Origin: Anderseniella sp. Alg231-50
GTDB lineage: Bacteria; Pseudomonadota; Alphaproteobacteria; Rhizobiales; Aestuariivirgaceae
Assembly: GCF_900149695.1 (NCBI RefSeq)
Contig: NZ_LT703006.1
Location: 335,181-399,180 of the forward strand
Reading direction: 5' to 3'
Length of the DNA: 64,000 nucleotides
The notes under the pieces are model-generated. The model was not told where the DNA came from and made no database searches. It saw only the letters and a program-made list of their open reading frames with translations. Below are positions 44,354 to 53,163 of the stretch, piece by piece (the stretch's first letter is position 1; every line of letters begins with the position of its first letter). Both the position numbers and the translations under genes were made by a program.

Positions 44354-46165
44354 CTAGACCAGCATCTTGCCTTCCTTGTCGATGGCCGAGCCAACTTCTT
44401 CATCCGACACATCTTCGCCCAGCAGCATTTCATTATGCGCCTTGCCGGACGGGATCATCGGGAAGCAATTGGCCAAGTTTGCCACCACGCAATCAAAAAT
44501 CACCGGACCGGGCGTGTCGATCATTTTCTGGATCGCGTCATCCAGCTGATCCGGCTTGGTGCAGCGAATACCGGTGGCCCCGTAAGCTTCAGCCAGCTTG
44601 ACAAAGTCCGGCATGGCCTCGGTGTAGGAATGTGACAGCCGGTTGCCGTGCAGCAATTGCTGCCACTGGCGCACCATGCCCATATGCGAATTGTTCAGGA
44701 TGAATATCTTGAACGGCAGCTCATACTGAACCGCGCTCGACATTTCCTGGATCACCATCTGAACCGACGCGTCACCGGCAATGTCGATCACCAGCGCATC
44801 GCGATGCGCAACCTGCACACCCAGTGCGGACGGCAAGCCGTAGCCCATGGTGCCCAGCCCACCCGACGTCATCCAGCGGTTCGGCTCCTCAAACCTGTAG
44901 AACTGCGCCGCCCACATCTGGTGCTGTCCGACCTCGGTGGTGATGTACGTGTCACGGTCCTTGGTCAGCTCATACAACCGCTCGATGGCGTATTGCGGCA
45001 TGATCACGTGTTTGTTCGGCTTGTATTTCAGGCATTCGACATTGCGCCAGGTGTTGATCGAATTCCACCAGCTTTGCATGGCATGTTCGTCAGGCTGGCC
45101 ATTGCGTGCTTTCCACGCCCGGATCATCTGCGCCATGACGGTACCGACATCCCCGACAATGGGAATGTTCACCTTGATCGTCTTGTTGATGGATGACGGA
45201 TCGATATCAACGTGGATTTTTATCGAGTCCGGCGAGAAGGCATCCGTCCTGCCGGTTATGCGGTCGTCGAACCGCGCACCCAGGCAGATCATCACGTCGC
45301 AGTCGTGCATCGCCATGTTGGCTTCGTAGGTGCCGTGCATGCCCAGCATACCCAGCCACTGCCGGTCAGACGCTGGATAGGCGCCCAGCCCCATCAGGGT
45401 CGAGGTAATCGGATACCCGGTCATACGCACCAGCTGGCGCAGCAGGTTGGATGCATCCGGGCCGGAGTTGATGACCCCGCCGCCGGTGTAAAACACCGGT
45501 CGCTTGGCATTCATCATGACTTCAACAGCAGCCTCCACGGCCGACGCATCACCTTCCATTCGCGGCTTGTAGGTCTTGTGCTCGATATTGTCCGGCTTGA
45601 TATAGGCGCCGGTGGCAAACTGCACATCCTTCGGAATGTCGACAACGACCGGACCGGGCCGGCCGTGCGTCGCAACGTAAAACGCCTCATGCAGGATGCG
45701 CGCCAGGTCGTTGACGTCCTTGACCAGGTAATTGTGCTTGGTACAGGGCCGGGTGATACCGACCGTATCACATTCCTGGAACGCGTCATTGCCGATCAGG
45801 TGTGTTGGCACCTGGCCGGTGATGCATACCATCGGAATGGAATCCATCAGGGCATCAGTCAGTCCGGTGACCGCGTTGGTCGCACCGGGGCCGGACGTCA
45901 CCAGAACCACGCCGCATTTACCGGTCGAGCGCGCATAGCCTTCAGCTGCATGGGTCGCACCCTGCTCATGACGCACCAGAATATGCTCGACATCTTCCTG
46001 CTGGAAAATCTCGTCATAGATCGGCAACACCGCCCCGCCGGGATATCCGAACATGTGTTCCACGCCCTGGTCCTTTAGCGCCCGCAGCACGATCTCGGCA
46101 CCTGTCATCATCTCGGCTTCTTGGGCGTTTGCTGTCATGGTCTCGGACTCTGCTTTTATGTTCAT
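44354..46165 (-). CDS. ilvB: Acetolactate synthase large (catalytic) subunit
   Basis: 603 residues (ATG 46138 would be nine shorter). TPP enzyme: N-terminal domain with MFGYPGGAVLPIYDEI, the catalytic Glu in HEQGATHAAEGYARSTGK and TSGPGATNAVTGLTDA; central FAD-type domain; C-terminal TPP-binding GDASVQM...NNSHMGMVRQWQQ. It makes acetolactate or acetohydroxybutyrate from pyruvate, the first common step of Val/Leu/Ile synthesis. It heads the ilvB-EamA-ilvH-LysE-pdxJ operon and is preceded by an attenuator (46202-46304). Confidence 0.97.
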   Translation of the reverse strand: MNIKAESETMTANAQEAEMMTGAEIVLRALKDQGVEHMFGYPGGAVLPIYDEIFQQEDVEHILVRHEQGATHAAEGYARSTGKCGVVLVTSGPGATNAVTGLTDALMDSIPMVCITGQVPTHLIGNDAFQECDTVGITRPCTKHNYLVKDVNDLARILHEAFYVATHGRPGPVVVDIPKDVQFATGAYIKPDNIEHKTYKPRMEGDASAVEAAVEVMMNAKRPVFYTGGGVINSGPDASNLLRQLVRMTGYPITSTLMGLGAYPASDRQWLGMLGMHGTYEANMAMHDCDVMICLGARFDDRITGRTDAFSPDSIKIHVDIDPSSINKTIKVNIPIVGDVGTVMAQMIRAWKARNGQPDEHAMQSWWNSINTWRNVECLKYKPNKHVIMPQYAIERLYELTKDRDTYITTEVGQHQMWAAQFYRFEEPNRWMTSGGLGTMGYGLPSALGVQVAHRDALVIDIAGDASVQMVIQEMSSAVQYELPFKIFILNNSHMGMVRQWQQLLHGNRLSHSYTEAMPDFVKLAEAYGATGIRCTKPDQLDDAIQKMIDTPGPVIFDCVVANLANCFPMIPSGKAHNEMLLGEDVSDEEVGSAIDKEGKMLV

Positions 46166-46201
46166 CGTTCCAGGTTCTCTTTTAGGCTCGCTTCAGACAA
46201 T

Positions 46202-46223
46202 AAAAAAGGCCCCCGAGGGAGCC
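46202..46223 (-). terminator. Attenuator terminator of the ilvB operon
   Basis: On the minus strand GGCTCCCTCGGGGGCC forms a 6-7 bp stem with a CTCG loop, directly followed by TTTTTT. It lies 31 bp after the leader-peptide stop and 36 bp before ilvB, the position of a transcription attenuator. Confidence 0.8.
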
Positions 46224-46253
46224 ATTTACGCGCACCACCTTATTCAGGTCAGT

Positions 46254-46304
46254 TCAGACTGACCCGGCGGAGCGCGTTCGTACCACTACTAGAATATTTT
46301 TCAT
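46254..46304 (-). CDS. ilvB leader peptide
   Basis: 16 codons encoding MKNILVVVRTRSAGSV, ending 88 bp before ilvB. It carries a run Ile-Leu-Val-Val-Val: stalling of the ribosome there under branched-chain starvation would prevent the terminator at 46202-46223 from forming. An in-frame ATG at 46316 would give four more residues (MVAP). It is a textbook leader layout; only the alternative antiterminator helix is not worked out here. Confidence 0.72.
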   Translation of the reverse strand: MKNILVVVRTRSAGSV

Positions 46305-46401
46305 GGGCGCGACCATAAGCGCAATATTTTGCCGGCGTCAACCGGCTAAATGCCGGTTGAGTTAAACAAAAGCCAATGCAGGCAGGTTTGTGAGACGCGT
46401 T

Positions 46402-47076
46402 TCAGAAAGTGAAATCGTCTTCCGTGAGCTGGCCGGCAGTGACACCGTTCACGTAAATGTAGCTGCCATTGTACGATACCAGCGCCTGGTTGCCGATCTG
46501 AGTAATCGTCAGATCATCAAACGTGATCGGCGGCCCGAGTTCGGGGCTTTGCTCGAAGCTGATCGTGTCAATACCATCTTCAAAATCGGTAATGGTATCC
46601 TTGCCCCAGCCATTCAGATGGTCAAACCAGAAAGTATCCGCCTTGGATCCGCCAGTCAGGTTGTCGTTGCCCTGACCGCCATTGATTTTGTCCTCGCCGG
46701 CTCCGCCATTGATTGTATCATTTCCGTCGCCGCCGGAAATCAGGTCATCACCGTCGCCGCCATCCAGATCGTCGTCGCCGCTTTCGCCAAAAATGGTGTC
46801 ATCACCATCTCCGCCCTCAACGCGGTCATTTCCGCTGCCGGCAAAGGCCGTGTCATCGCCCTCACCGCCGATAATCGTATCGTTACCTCCCCGGGAATGT
46901 ATTTCATCATCACCCGAAAGGCCCCAGAACACTTCGTCGGTGAAGTCACCGCTCATATAGTCATCGAATTTGCTTCCGATCTTGAGATTGAACAGGTTGA
47001 AAGGATCAAATTCCTTGAAGTCAAACGTGTCGGAAATCAGATAGTCGTCGAGTTGATATTTGGGGCCTGAAGGCAT
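46402..47076 (-). CDS. RTX-type calcium-binding protein (short)
   Basis: 224 residues; AAGGAG before the start. Hemolysin-type repeats fill residues about 52-145 (GLSGDDEIHSRGGNDTIIGGEGDD..., consensus GGxGxDxLxx), strongly acidic. The remainder, DTFWFDHLNG... DTITDFEDGIDTISFEQ... EDDFTF, is the typical C-terminal type I secretion region. No catalytic domain. Small calcium-binding extracellular protein; the exporter is not in the window. Confidence 0.87.
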   Translation of the reverse strand: MPSGPKYQLDDYLISDTFDFKEFDPFNLFNLKIGSKFDDYMSGDFTDEVFWGLSGDDEIHSRGGNDTIIGGEGDDTAFAGSGNDRVEGGDGDDTIFGESGDDDLDGGDGDDLISGGDGNDTINGGAGEDKINGGQGNDNLTGGSKADTFWFDHLNGWGKDTITDFEDGIDTISFEQSPELGPPITFDDLTITQIGNQALVSYNGSYIYVNGVTAGQLTEDDFTF

Positions 47077-47257
47077 GGCACTTCTCCTTTTCCAATAATC
47101 ACAAAGGTGTTGCTCTTGGATGAAGCCTGCCGTTAAATTTACGCAGCGTAAGTGATGATCCTCACATTGCCGGGACCAGGATGAGTCATGTGGGGGCTAT
47201 TGTCAGACGCTTCGCCAACCACAAAGTCGCCGGCCAGCCGGACAAAACCTGACCTGC

Positions 47258-48292
47258 CTAATCAATGTCTCCGGCGAACACCACGCCGTCGCACTGTGAC
47301 GTCAGGCGGCTGTCGCGTGACTTCACCAGCACCGGCTTTCCCGCCAGGATTTCCTTGCACCGCTGCAGGGTTTCCAGCTCCAGGCGCGCCATCGCCTCGC
47401 GGGTATAGAACGTCAGGTGCGGACTGAGCAGCACATTGTCCATCTCAAACAATTCGCTCAGGGGATGGCCGGCGAGGCTGAGAGGTTCCTGGCTGAACAC
47501 ATCGAGCCCGGCACCGGCAATGCGGTTCTGCTTCAGGGCAGCCAGCAGAGCTTGCTCATCAACAAGCGCACCACGTGCTGAATTGATCAGAAACGCGGTT
47601 TGCTTCATGCAGCGTAATTCCGCTTCGCCGATCAGGTGACGGGTTTCCGGTTTCAGGACTGAGTGGACGGACACGAAATCACACTGCGCCAGCATCTCGT
47701 GGAGGTTCTCGACTTTTTCGACACCCGCCGCCGCCATCTCATCCGTGCTCGCGGACGGGTCGTAGCCGATCACCCGGGCGCGGAAACCTGCACCCGCCAT
47801 CCGTGCCATGCTCCTGCCGATCCGGCCCACCCCGACCAGGCCAATGGTCTTGCCGGCAACATCACTGCCCAGCCAGGCATTCTCCGGCCACACCCATCCG
47901 TCACGGCGCATGGTTCGCTGCAGCGGAACAAGCTTCCTGGCCAGCGCGATCATCAACGCGAAAGCACCTTCGGCCACTGTTTCCTCGGCATATTCGGGAA
48001 TGTTGACCACAGGAACTTTGGCTGCATTGGCAGCCGCAAAGTCAATCGCATCGACCCCTACCCCGTACTTGACGACACCCTTGAGCCGCGCGGCACTGCG
48101 AAACACCCGTTCGGTGATCGGCGTATAGCACATCAACAACAGGTCAGCGTCTTGCGTCGCGATCACCAGTTCGTCTTCGCTCACATCATCCGGCAGCAGC
48201 ACCAGTTCAGCACCACCGTCTCGGAAATGGCCATCGATCAGCGGACATTCCAGCTCCCGGTCCGTACGCACTATTTTCAACTTGTCGCCCAC
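47258..48292 (-). CDS. D-isomer-specific 2-hydroxyacid dehydrogenase
   Basis: 344 residues from GTG 48292, chosen because GGGGAGG lies six bases upstream and family members begin close to KIVRTDRELE; ATG 48316/48325 precede that site. NAD(P)-binding GLVGVGRIGRSMARM; catalytic Arg in INSARGALVDE, Glu in FSQEPLS and His in LLSPHLTFYT. It reduces a 2-oxo acid or oxidises a D-2-hydroxy acid; it is close to C-terminal-binding-protein-like/phosphoglycerate dehydrogenase relatives. Divergent from the cupin gene. Confidence 0.88.
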   Translation of the reverse strand: MGDKLKIVRTDRELECPLIDGHFRDGGAELVLLPDDVSEDELVIATQDADLLLMCYTPITERVFRSAARLKGVVKYGVGVDAIDFAAANAAKVPVVNIPEYAEETVAEGAFALMIALARKLVPLQRTMRRDGWVWPENAWLGSDVAGKTIGLVGVGRIGRSMARMAGAGFRARVIGYDPSASTDEMAAAGVEKVENLHEMLAQCDFVSVHSVLKPETRHLIGEAELRCMKQTAFLINSARGALVDEQALLAALKQNRIAGAGLDVFSQEPLSLAGHPLSELFEMDNVLLSPHLTFYTREAMARLELETLQRCKEILAGKPVLVKSRDSRLTSQCDGVVFAGDID

Positions 48293-48436
48293 GCAAGGCC
48301 TCCCCTGATGCTCCATCACATACATTCAAATTGAACTTGGACACACCTGCAACGCGTGGCAATGTCTCACAATCAAAAACACCCTCATCCGAACATATCG
48401 GACAGCGTGTAACAATCGTTGCACAAGGAGATCGTC

Positions 48437-48907
48437 ATGCTGAAATCACCCGCTCTTGACCCTGCCCTTATCGAGGCAAAAGTCGGATCCGGATATCCCT
48501 CACCCTTCAACGTATCCACGGCAGGCCGGGCCAAGCGCATGCTGACCAGCGCGCTGGGCCTGAGCCAGTTCGGGGTCAACATCACTGAACTGGAGCCGGA
48601 CTGCGCCACGTCGCTCAGGCACTGGCATTCGCATGAAGATGAATTCATCTATGTGCTGGACGGAGAAGTGACCCTTGTGACCAGTGCCGGCGAACAGGTA
48701 TTGACCAGGGGCATGTGCGCCGGTTTCCCTGCCGGCGTGGAGGACGGTCACTGCGTCGAAAACAGGTCCGGCAAACCGGCAACTATTCTGGAGGTTGGCA
48801 GCCGCGATGACCGCGACGAGGGCAACTACCCCGATGTCGATCTGCACTGCAAGCCCAATCGTTACAAGGATCCGCAGTTTACCCGCAAGGACGGCACACC
48901 GTACTGA
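48437..48907 (+). CDS. Cupin domain protein
   Basis: 156 residues from ATG 48437 with AAGGAGAT at ideal spacing. Single cupin with metal-binding motif 1 SLRHWHSHEDEFIYVLDGEVTL (two His, Glu) and motif 2 with His in VEDGHCVENRSG. Small metal-binding beta-barrel protein of unknown substrate. Divergent from the 2-hydroxyacid dehydrogenase, so perhaps they serve one pathway. Confidence 0.85.
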   Translation: MLKSPALDPALIEAKVGSGYPSPFNVSTAGRAKRMLTSALGLSQFGVNITELEPDCATSLRHWHSHEDEFIYVLDGEVTLVTSAGEQVLTRGMCAGFPAGVEDGHCVENRSGKPATILEVGSRDDRDEGNYPDVDLHCKPNRYKDPQFTRKDGTPY

Positions 48908-48937
48908 CCATTGCGGCAATCGGCAGACCTGGAGCAA

Positions 48938-49501
48938 TCAGCCTGCCGCGGTTTGGACATCTCTCTCGGCGATCCACAACAGAAAAGCCACGCTTGTATC
49001 GCCGAAGTCGACTATACGGCGATCGTGCATGAGAAAACCCAGACCGTGCTCCTGGTCCCATGTGCAATCGAATGCGAAGCCTGTGTAAGGTATGCCATTC
49101 TTGGAAACCTGGTGCACTGATGCAGATTGCAGGCTTATCAGCGGCTTGAAATCTTCCAGATGACGCACCGCAGGCATCCATTGGTCGCACTCTTCCTTGC
49201 TGTAGCCATACTGTTCTTTGAGCGCCGGATATTCGTCTTGTAGTCTTTTCAGCATCGGCTCGGCGAGCAAAGCATGATTGTCCCTGAGCCACTCAACAGA
49301 CCGAATTTCGTCATCGGACAACGGTGACATGTCGCGACCCTCTGGCGCAAAAGTGACTTCTACAAGTCGATCAGTCCGGCCTGCAGAGGCCTGTTGTGAA
49401 GCATACGCTTCGCCAACGAACTCATCCCAAATCGGCATTGACATCTTGGTTTTCCAGAAAAGTTTTTCGTATGCTTCGAACTCAAGATCATTCGGCATCA
49501 T
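48938..49501 (-). CDS. DUF6985-like hypothetical protein
   Basis: 187 residues from ATG 49501 (49498 equally possible). The C-terminal part NGIPYTGFAFDCTWDQEHGLGFLMHDRRIVDFGD carries the GFxFxCxWDxEHGLG pattern I associate with DUF6985. The remainder is helical. Soluble, function unknown; convergent with the cupin gene. Confidence 0.62.
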   Translation of the reverse strand: MMPNDLEFEAYEKLFWKTKMSMPIWDEFVGEAYASQQASAGRTDRLVEVTFAPEGRDMSPLSDDEIRSVEWLRDNHALLAEPMLKRLQDEYPALKEQYGYSKEECDQWMPAVRHLEDFKPLISLQSASVHQVSKNGIPYTGFAFDCTWDQEHGLGFLMHDRRIVDFGDTSVAFLLWIAERDVQTAAG

Positions 49502-49568
49502 GCATGGCACCCATTTTTTTACGCGATAACTCAAAACGGCACTGTCGTGCCTTGTTGTCCAGTTTGAC

Positions 49569-49602
49569 AAAAAAGCGGCGGTCAGGTTTCCCCGACCGCC
49601 GC
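49569..49602 (-). terminator. Intrinsic terminator of the BA14K-like gene
   Basis: GCGGCGGTC, ten-base loop, GACCGCCGC: a perfect 9-bp stem followed on the minus strand by TTTTTT. It starts 29 bp after the stop of the gene at 49631. Confidence 0.88.
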
Positions 49603-49630
49603 AAAGCTCAATACTGACTGCCGATACGGC

Positions 49631-50146
49631 TTACTGAGCCTGACAGAAATACTTGATGCCGTCATAGCCGGTAAAGGTACCGGTGCGGGAATTGAACGAC
49701 CGGTACCTGGCGCGGCAGTAGTCGAACCACTCGTCGGTCCAGGGTTCGATGGCGTCATCACGATAGAGACGGACGGGCTCCTCACGCACCGGCGCACGAA
49801 CCGGCTCGTAATTGTCGAGGCAATCGTCATAGGCGCGGTCATAATGGCGCTGCCATGGCCCGGCGGTACCGACCGCGCTGCCTACAGCCCCTGTGGAACC
49901 GCCGATAATGGCACCCTTGCCCGCGCCTTTGCCACCGCCCAGCACGCCACCGATGATGGCGCCGATAGCGGCTCCGCCAACCGCGGTACCCAATGCATCC
50001 TGGCCACGGTCAATGCGGCTGTCCGCGTAGCGCTTGGCCTCGCGATGGCAACGGCCGTCCCTGGCTGATGCGGTATCTATGGTTGTCATGAAAACAGTGG
50101 CACCAAGTGCCGCAACGACTAAAGATTTCAATGCTGTAGAATACAC
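49631..50146 (-). CDS. BA14K-family surface protein with glycine zipper
   Basis: 171 residues. Signal peptide (SLVVAALGATVFMTTIDTASA). A glycine-zipper membrane-type segment around residues 51-92 (GTAVGGAAIGAIIGGVLGGGKG...). The BA14K motif lies at the C-terminus: WFDYCRARYRSFNSRTGTF then GYDGIKYFCQ. BA14K was described as an immunoreactive lectin-like protein in Brucella and is common in Hyphomicrobiales. Probably an envelope protein. Single gene with its own strong terminator. Confidence 0.85.
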   Translation of the reverse strand: MYSTALKSLVVAALGATVFMTTIDTASARDGRCHREAKRYADSRIDRGQDALGTAVGGAAIGAIIGGVLGGGKGAGKGAIIGGSTGAVGSAVGTAGPWQRHYDRAYDDCLDNYEPVRAPVREEPVRLYRDDAIEPWTDEWFDYCRARYRSFNSRTGTFTGYDGIKYFCQAQ

Positions 50147-50199
50147 GATCTCCGCTCCTCTGGTGGAAACGCCCCTATGTTTTCGGGAATATCGGGATT

Positions 50200-51711
50200 C
50201 TATGGCTTCATTGTGAGCAAATCCTTAACAAGGTCTAAATTTTCCAGTGGCCAGATCGGTCTTGGTACGTTCCTGAAGGTCAACTCCTGCAACCGCATGG
50301 ACGCAATACCGCCGGCATCGACCAACAGGGTTTCACGCGCGATCAGCCCATAGGCAGCCTTGAAATGATTGCGGCTTTTCAGGCCGATTGTGGTCAGTTC
50401 TTCTGGGTTTATTCCAACCGACCTGAACACATTCAGGTCCATGACCGCCGTCGGCACCGAGGAGACAATCACGTCAATCCCGGCAATCCGCACCACCGCC
50501 GTCGCACCCATGGAAAACGCCACACCCTGCCACATGGGCCCGGCGCAGACGAACTCGCCATCCGTCAGGTTGACCACCTTTGCCTCAACCTCCAGGGGTG
50601 GTGTGAGGTCCGGCGCGCCCATGCCGCCCAGTGACAGCTGGACAATTGCGCCTACACCGGCAGTTACAGCCCGCTCGACGCTGGCCGGATCACTTATGGT
50701 GGCGAACGCCGCGTTCTCCAGCCCCTCAGCAATCATGGCGCGCAGCAGGTTGGGACTGTCGCCGTAAGCACCGCCTGCCGGGTTGTCGGCAAAATCAGCC
50801 AGTACCAGAGGCTTGTCTCCGGCTTCACCTCGTTTTGCCAGCGCCATGGCCTCCTCCGGCGTGGCAAACTCAAGCTGCGTATCATGCCGGCTTTGCCAGA
50901 CCGCCTGCATGAGGTCACCGGCCGCTGTCCGTCCCGCCCGGTCATCGCTCGCTGTCACAACGACATTTGGACCGATGTCCGGCACGTCTGACCAGGGAAA
51001 CCCGATCTGGATGGAGGCACACATGATACCGTCGCGTCCCTCAACTGTTTCTGCCAGTTTCAGAAGATCCGGCATCGGCTGGCCATCCGCCGTCTGGCCG
51101 TGATTAGCCGCGTCCATCATCGGCATGCGTGCCATCACCAGGTGAGGTCGCGCCGCGCCGCGCAGCACGTCTTCCATCAGCCGTGCCATGTGCAGCGCAC
51201 GTTCGCGCTGATCCACATGCGGATAGGTGCGATAGGCCGTCATCATGTCGGCCGCCGCAATCATGGCCGGTGACACATTGGCATGCATGTCAAGCGTCAC
51301 GGCAATCAGCATATCCGAGCCTGCCAGCGCCCGCACCTCACCCAGCAGGTCGCCTTCGGCATCAAGCGTGCTTTCGGTGACCATCGAGCCGTGCAGAACC
51401 AGTGCAACCGCGTCAAACTTTTGCCCCGCCTTTAACGGCTCCAGGATCAGATGCTTCACGCGATTCCAGTCGTCTGCCGCCATCGGTCCCGACGGACTGG
51501 CGGATGCCGCCAGCGGTATCTGCAGTGACCAGCCATAATCTTGTGCGGCCTCGATAAAACCGGCAATTTCGGTATTGGTACCGGCAAGCGCAGATGCCGC
51601 CTGCATGCCCTCATGCCAGTAGCGGGTTTCGAAATCGGCTTTCACGGTGGCAATACGGTTAAACGTATTGGTCTCGTGCATGATTTCCGCCACCAGCACA
51701 TTGCTTGTCAT
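50200..51711 (-). CDS. M81-family metallopeptidase (MlrC-like)
   Basis: 503 residues from ATG 51711 (GGGGG nine bases upstream; the extension to 51735 is unlikely). Family start VLVAEIMHETNTFNRI with a metal-binding His/Glu region; VTLDMHANVSPAMIAAADMMTAYRTYPHVDQRERA gives further ligands; MlrC C-terminal domain from about residue 290 (DFADNPAGGAYGDSPNLLRAM). Related to microcystinase C, which cleaves linearised microcystin; most homologues act on unknown peptides. It begins one base after the GNAT stop, in the miaA-GNAT-M81 unit. Confidence 0.92.
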   Translation of the reverse strand: MTSNVLVAEIMHETNTFNRIATVKADFETRYWHEGMQAASALAGTNTEIAGFIEAAQDYGWSLQIPLAASASPSGPMAADDWNRVKHLILEPLKAGQKFDAVALVLHGSMVTESTLDAEGDLLGEVRALAGSDMLIAVTLDMHANVSPAMIAAADMMTAYRTYPHVDQRERALHMARLMEDVLRGAARPHLVMARMPMMDAANHGQTADGQPMPDLLKLAETVEGRDGIMCASIQIGFPWSDVPDIGPNVVVTASDDRAGRTAAGDLMQAVWQSRHDTQLEFATPEEAMALAKRGEAGDKPLVLADFADNPAGGAYGDSPNLLRAMIAEGLENAAFATISDPASVERAVTAGVGAIVQLSLGGMGAPDLTPPLEVEAKVVNLTDGEFVCAGPMWQGVAFSMGATAVVRIAGIDVIVSSVPTAVMDLNVFRSVGINPEELTTIGLKSRNHFKAAYGLIARETLLVDAGGIASMRLQELTFRNVPRPIWPLENLDLVKDLLTMKP

Positions 51712-51712
51712 G

Positions 51713-52246
51713 TCAACTGCCCCCGCACCGGGCAATCAACCCGTCCAGGTCCTGCCAGCCAATGCGCCTGTCCGGAGCATCGCCACCGGCAAACTTGTCG
51801 GTGCCATGTGCATCAGTCACACCGCCAAGCCGCTCGTAAAACCCGATTGCCGCTGCATTGTCCTCAAACACCCACAGGCAGATGTTCGTAGCACCACTGG
51901 CGCGTGCGGCCATCGCAGCCTCATGCATCAATATCCGGCCCAGACCGCGACCCTTGCTCTCAGGCAGGAGATGCAGGTGCTCGATTGTGAGATCATAGCC
52001 TTCGTCTTCCGGGTCGTCATGCAGGGCAATCAGCCCCACGATCGCGCCAGCCTGACACGCCAGTTTTACAATCGGATAGCGGTTTGTGGCCAGTGCTGCG
52101 CGCCAGTAGCGCACCCGCTCGCCGTCAACTTCACCGTCCAGATACCTGTCCGGCAGGATGCCCCGGTAGGTTGCCTTCCAGCTTTCCGCGTGCACCCGTG
52201 CCACGGCATCGGCATGATCCGGGCCAGCATCGACAATTTTGTTCAT
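51713..52246 (-). CDS. GNAT family N-acetyltransferase
   Basis: 177 residues. Motif A IEHLHLLPESKGRGLGRILMHEAAMAARASG with the R/Q-x2-G-x-G/A acetyl-CoA loop, then NICLWVFEDNAAAIGFYERLGG. Its start overlaps the miaA stop (ATGA). Position next to miaA does not reveal the substrate. Confidence 0.9.
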   Translation of the reverse strand: MNKIVDAGPDHADAVARVHAESWKATYRGILPDRYLDGEVDGERVRYWRAALATNRYPIVKLACQAGAIVGLIALHDDPEDEGYDLTIEHLHLLPESKGRGLGRILMHEAAMAARASGATNICLWVFEDNAAAIGFYERLGGVTDAHGTDKFAGGDAPDRRIGWQDLDGLIARCGGS

Positions 52247-53163
52247 GTGAGTAAAACCTCAAGTGCCTGTTCCGGAGTATCCACCTTTGGCCAGTCCGTC
52301 ATCTGGTTTCGAATCCAGGTCATCTGGCGCTTGGCATAATTGCGGGTCTGCTTTTGCGCCAGACCGACAGCATCCTTCAGCGGCACCTCATCAGCCAGGT
52401 GTGCCGCCAGCGCCGGGACACCGATGGCTTTCATGGCCGGCAGGTCCGGAGCAAGGCGTTGCGTCAACAACCGTTCAACTTCGCCCATTGCACCGCACTC
52501 AAGCATCACCTCAAACCGCGCGTCGCATGAACGGTACAGGTCTTCCCTCGGTGGCATCAGCGCCACCCGCCGCACCTCGGCGTTCGCCAGCACTGAGGTC
52601 TGTCTTGCCGCCGCGAAATGATCAAACAGCTGTTTGCCGGTAGCCTGCAGCACCTCCAGCGCCCGCACGACACGCTGTCCGTCTGCAGCTTCGATGCGGG
52701 CTGCGTCATCGGGGGCGGTCCGGGCCAGTTCCGCGTGCAGCGTGCAGGCACCCTCTCGTTGTAGTCGCTCGCGCCAGTGATCGCGGATATCGTCAGGCAC
52801 GGCAGGCACCGGCGACAGGCCCTCCTCCAGCACCTTGAAGTACAATCCCGTGCCACCGGCAATGACCGGAACCTTGCCCGCTTGCCAGGTTGCTGAGATT
52901 TCCGCACTCGCCGCCTCAAGCCATCGCCCCGCCGACCAGGCCTCTGCCGCCGGAGCACATCCGAACAGCCTGTGCGGAACCCGGGCTTCGTCGGCGCGCG
53001 ACGGCCGCGACGTCAGCACGTTCAGGTCTGCGTACAACTGCATGGCGTCGGCATTGATCACGACACCATTCAGACGCTCGGCAACGTCCATGGCCACAGC
53101 CGACTTGCCGCTGGCAGTCGGGCCTGCAATAAGGATGGCGGTTTCCAATCGAGTATTCCCCAT
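52243..53163 (-). CDS. miaA: tRNA dimethylallyltransferase
   Basis: 306 residues from ATG 53163, with AGGA eight bases before it. P-loop LIAGPTASGKSAVAMDVA at the N-terminus, NADAMQLYADLNVLTSRPS, PVIAGGTGLYFKVLEEG, and the tRNA-binding tail QKQTRNYAKRQMTWIRNQ. Adds dimethylallyl to A37 of tRNAs reading UNN codons. A longer frame runs upstream to 53661 but lies antisense over serB and is spurious. Its start codon overlaps that of serB on the other strand by two bases. Confidence 0.97.
   Translation of the reverse strand: MGNTRLETAILIAGPTASGKSAVAMDVAERLNGVVINADAMQLYADLNVLTSRPSRADEARVPHRLFGCAPAAEAWSAGRWLEAASAEISATWQAGKVPVIAGGTGLYFKVLEEGLSPVPAVPDDIRDHWRERLQREGACTLHAELARTAPDDAARIEAADGQRVVRALEVLQATGKQLFDHFAAARQTSVLANAEVRRVALMPPREDLYRSCDARFEVMLECGAMGEVERLLTQRLAPDLPAMKAIGVPALAAHLADEVPLKDAVGLAQKQTRNYAKRQMTWIRNQMTDWPKVDTPEQALEVLLT

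Noticed and set aside
46682..46960. Repetitive glycine/aspartate DNA
   Set aside because: Coding for RTX nonapeptides, not a CRISPR or other DNA repeat.
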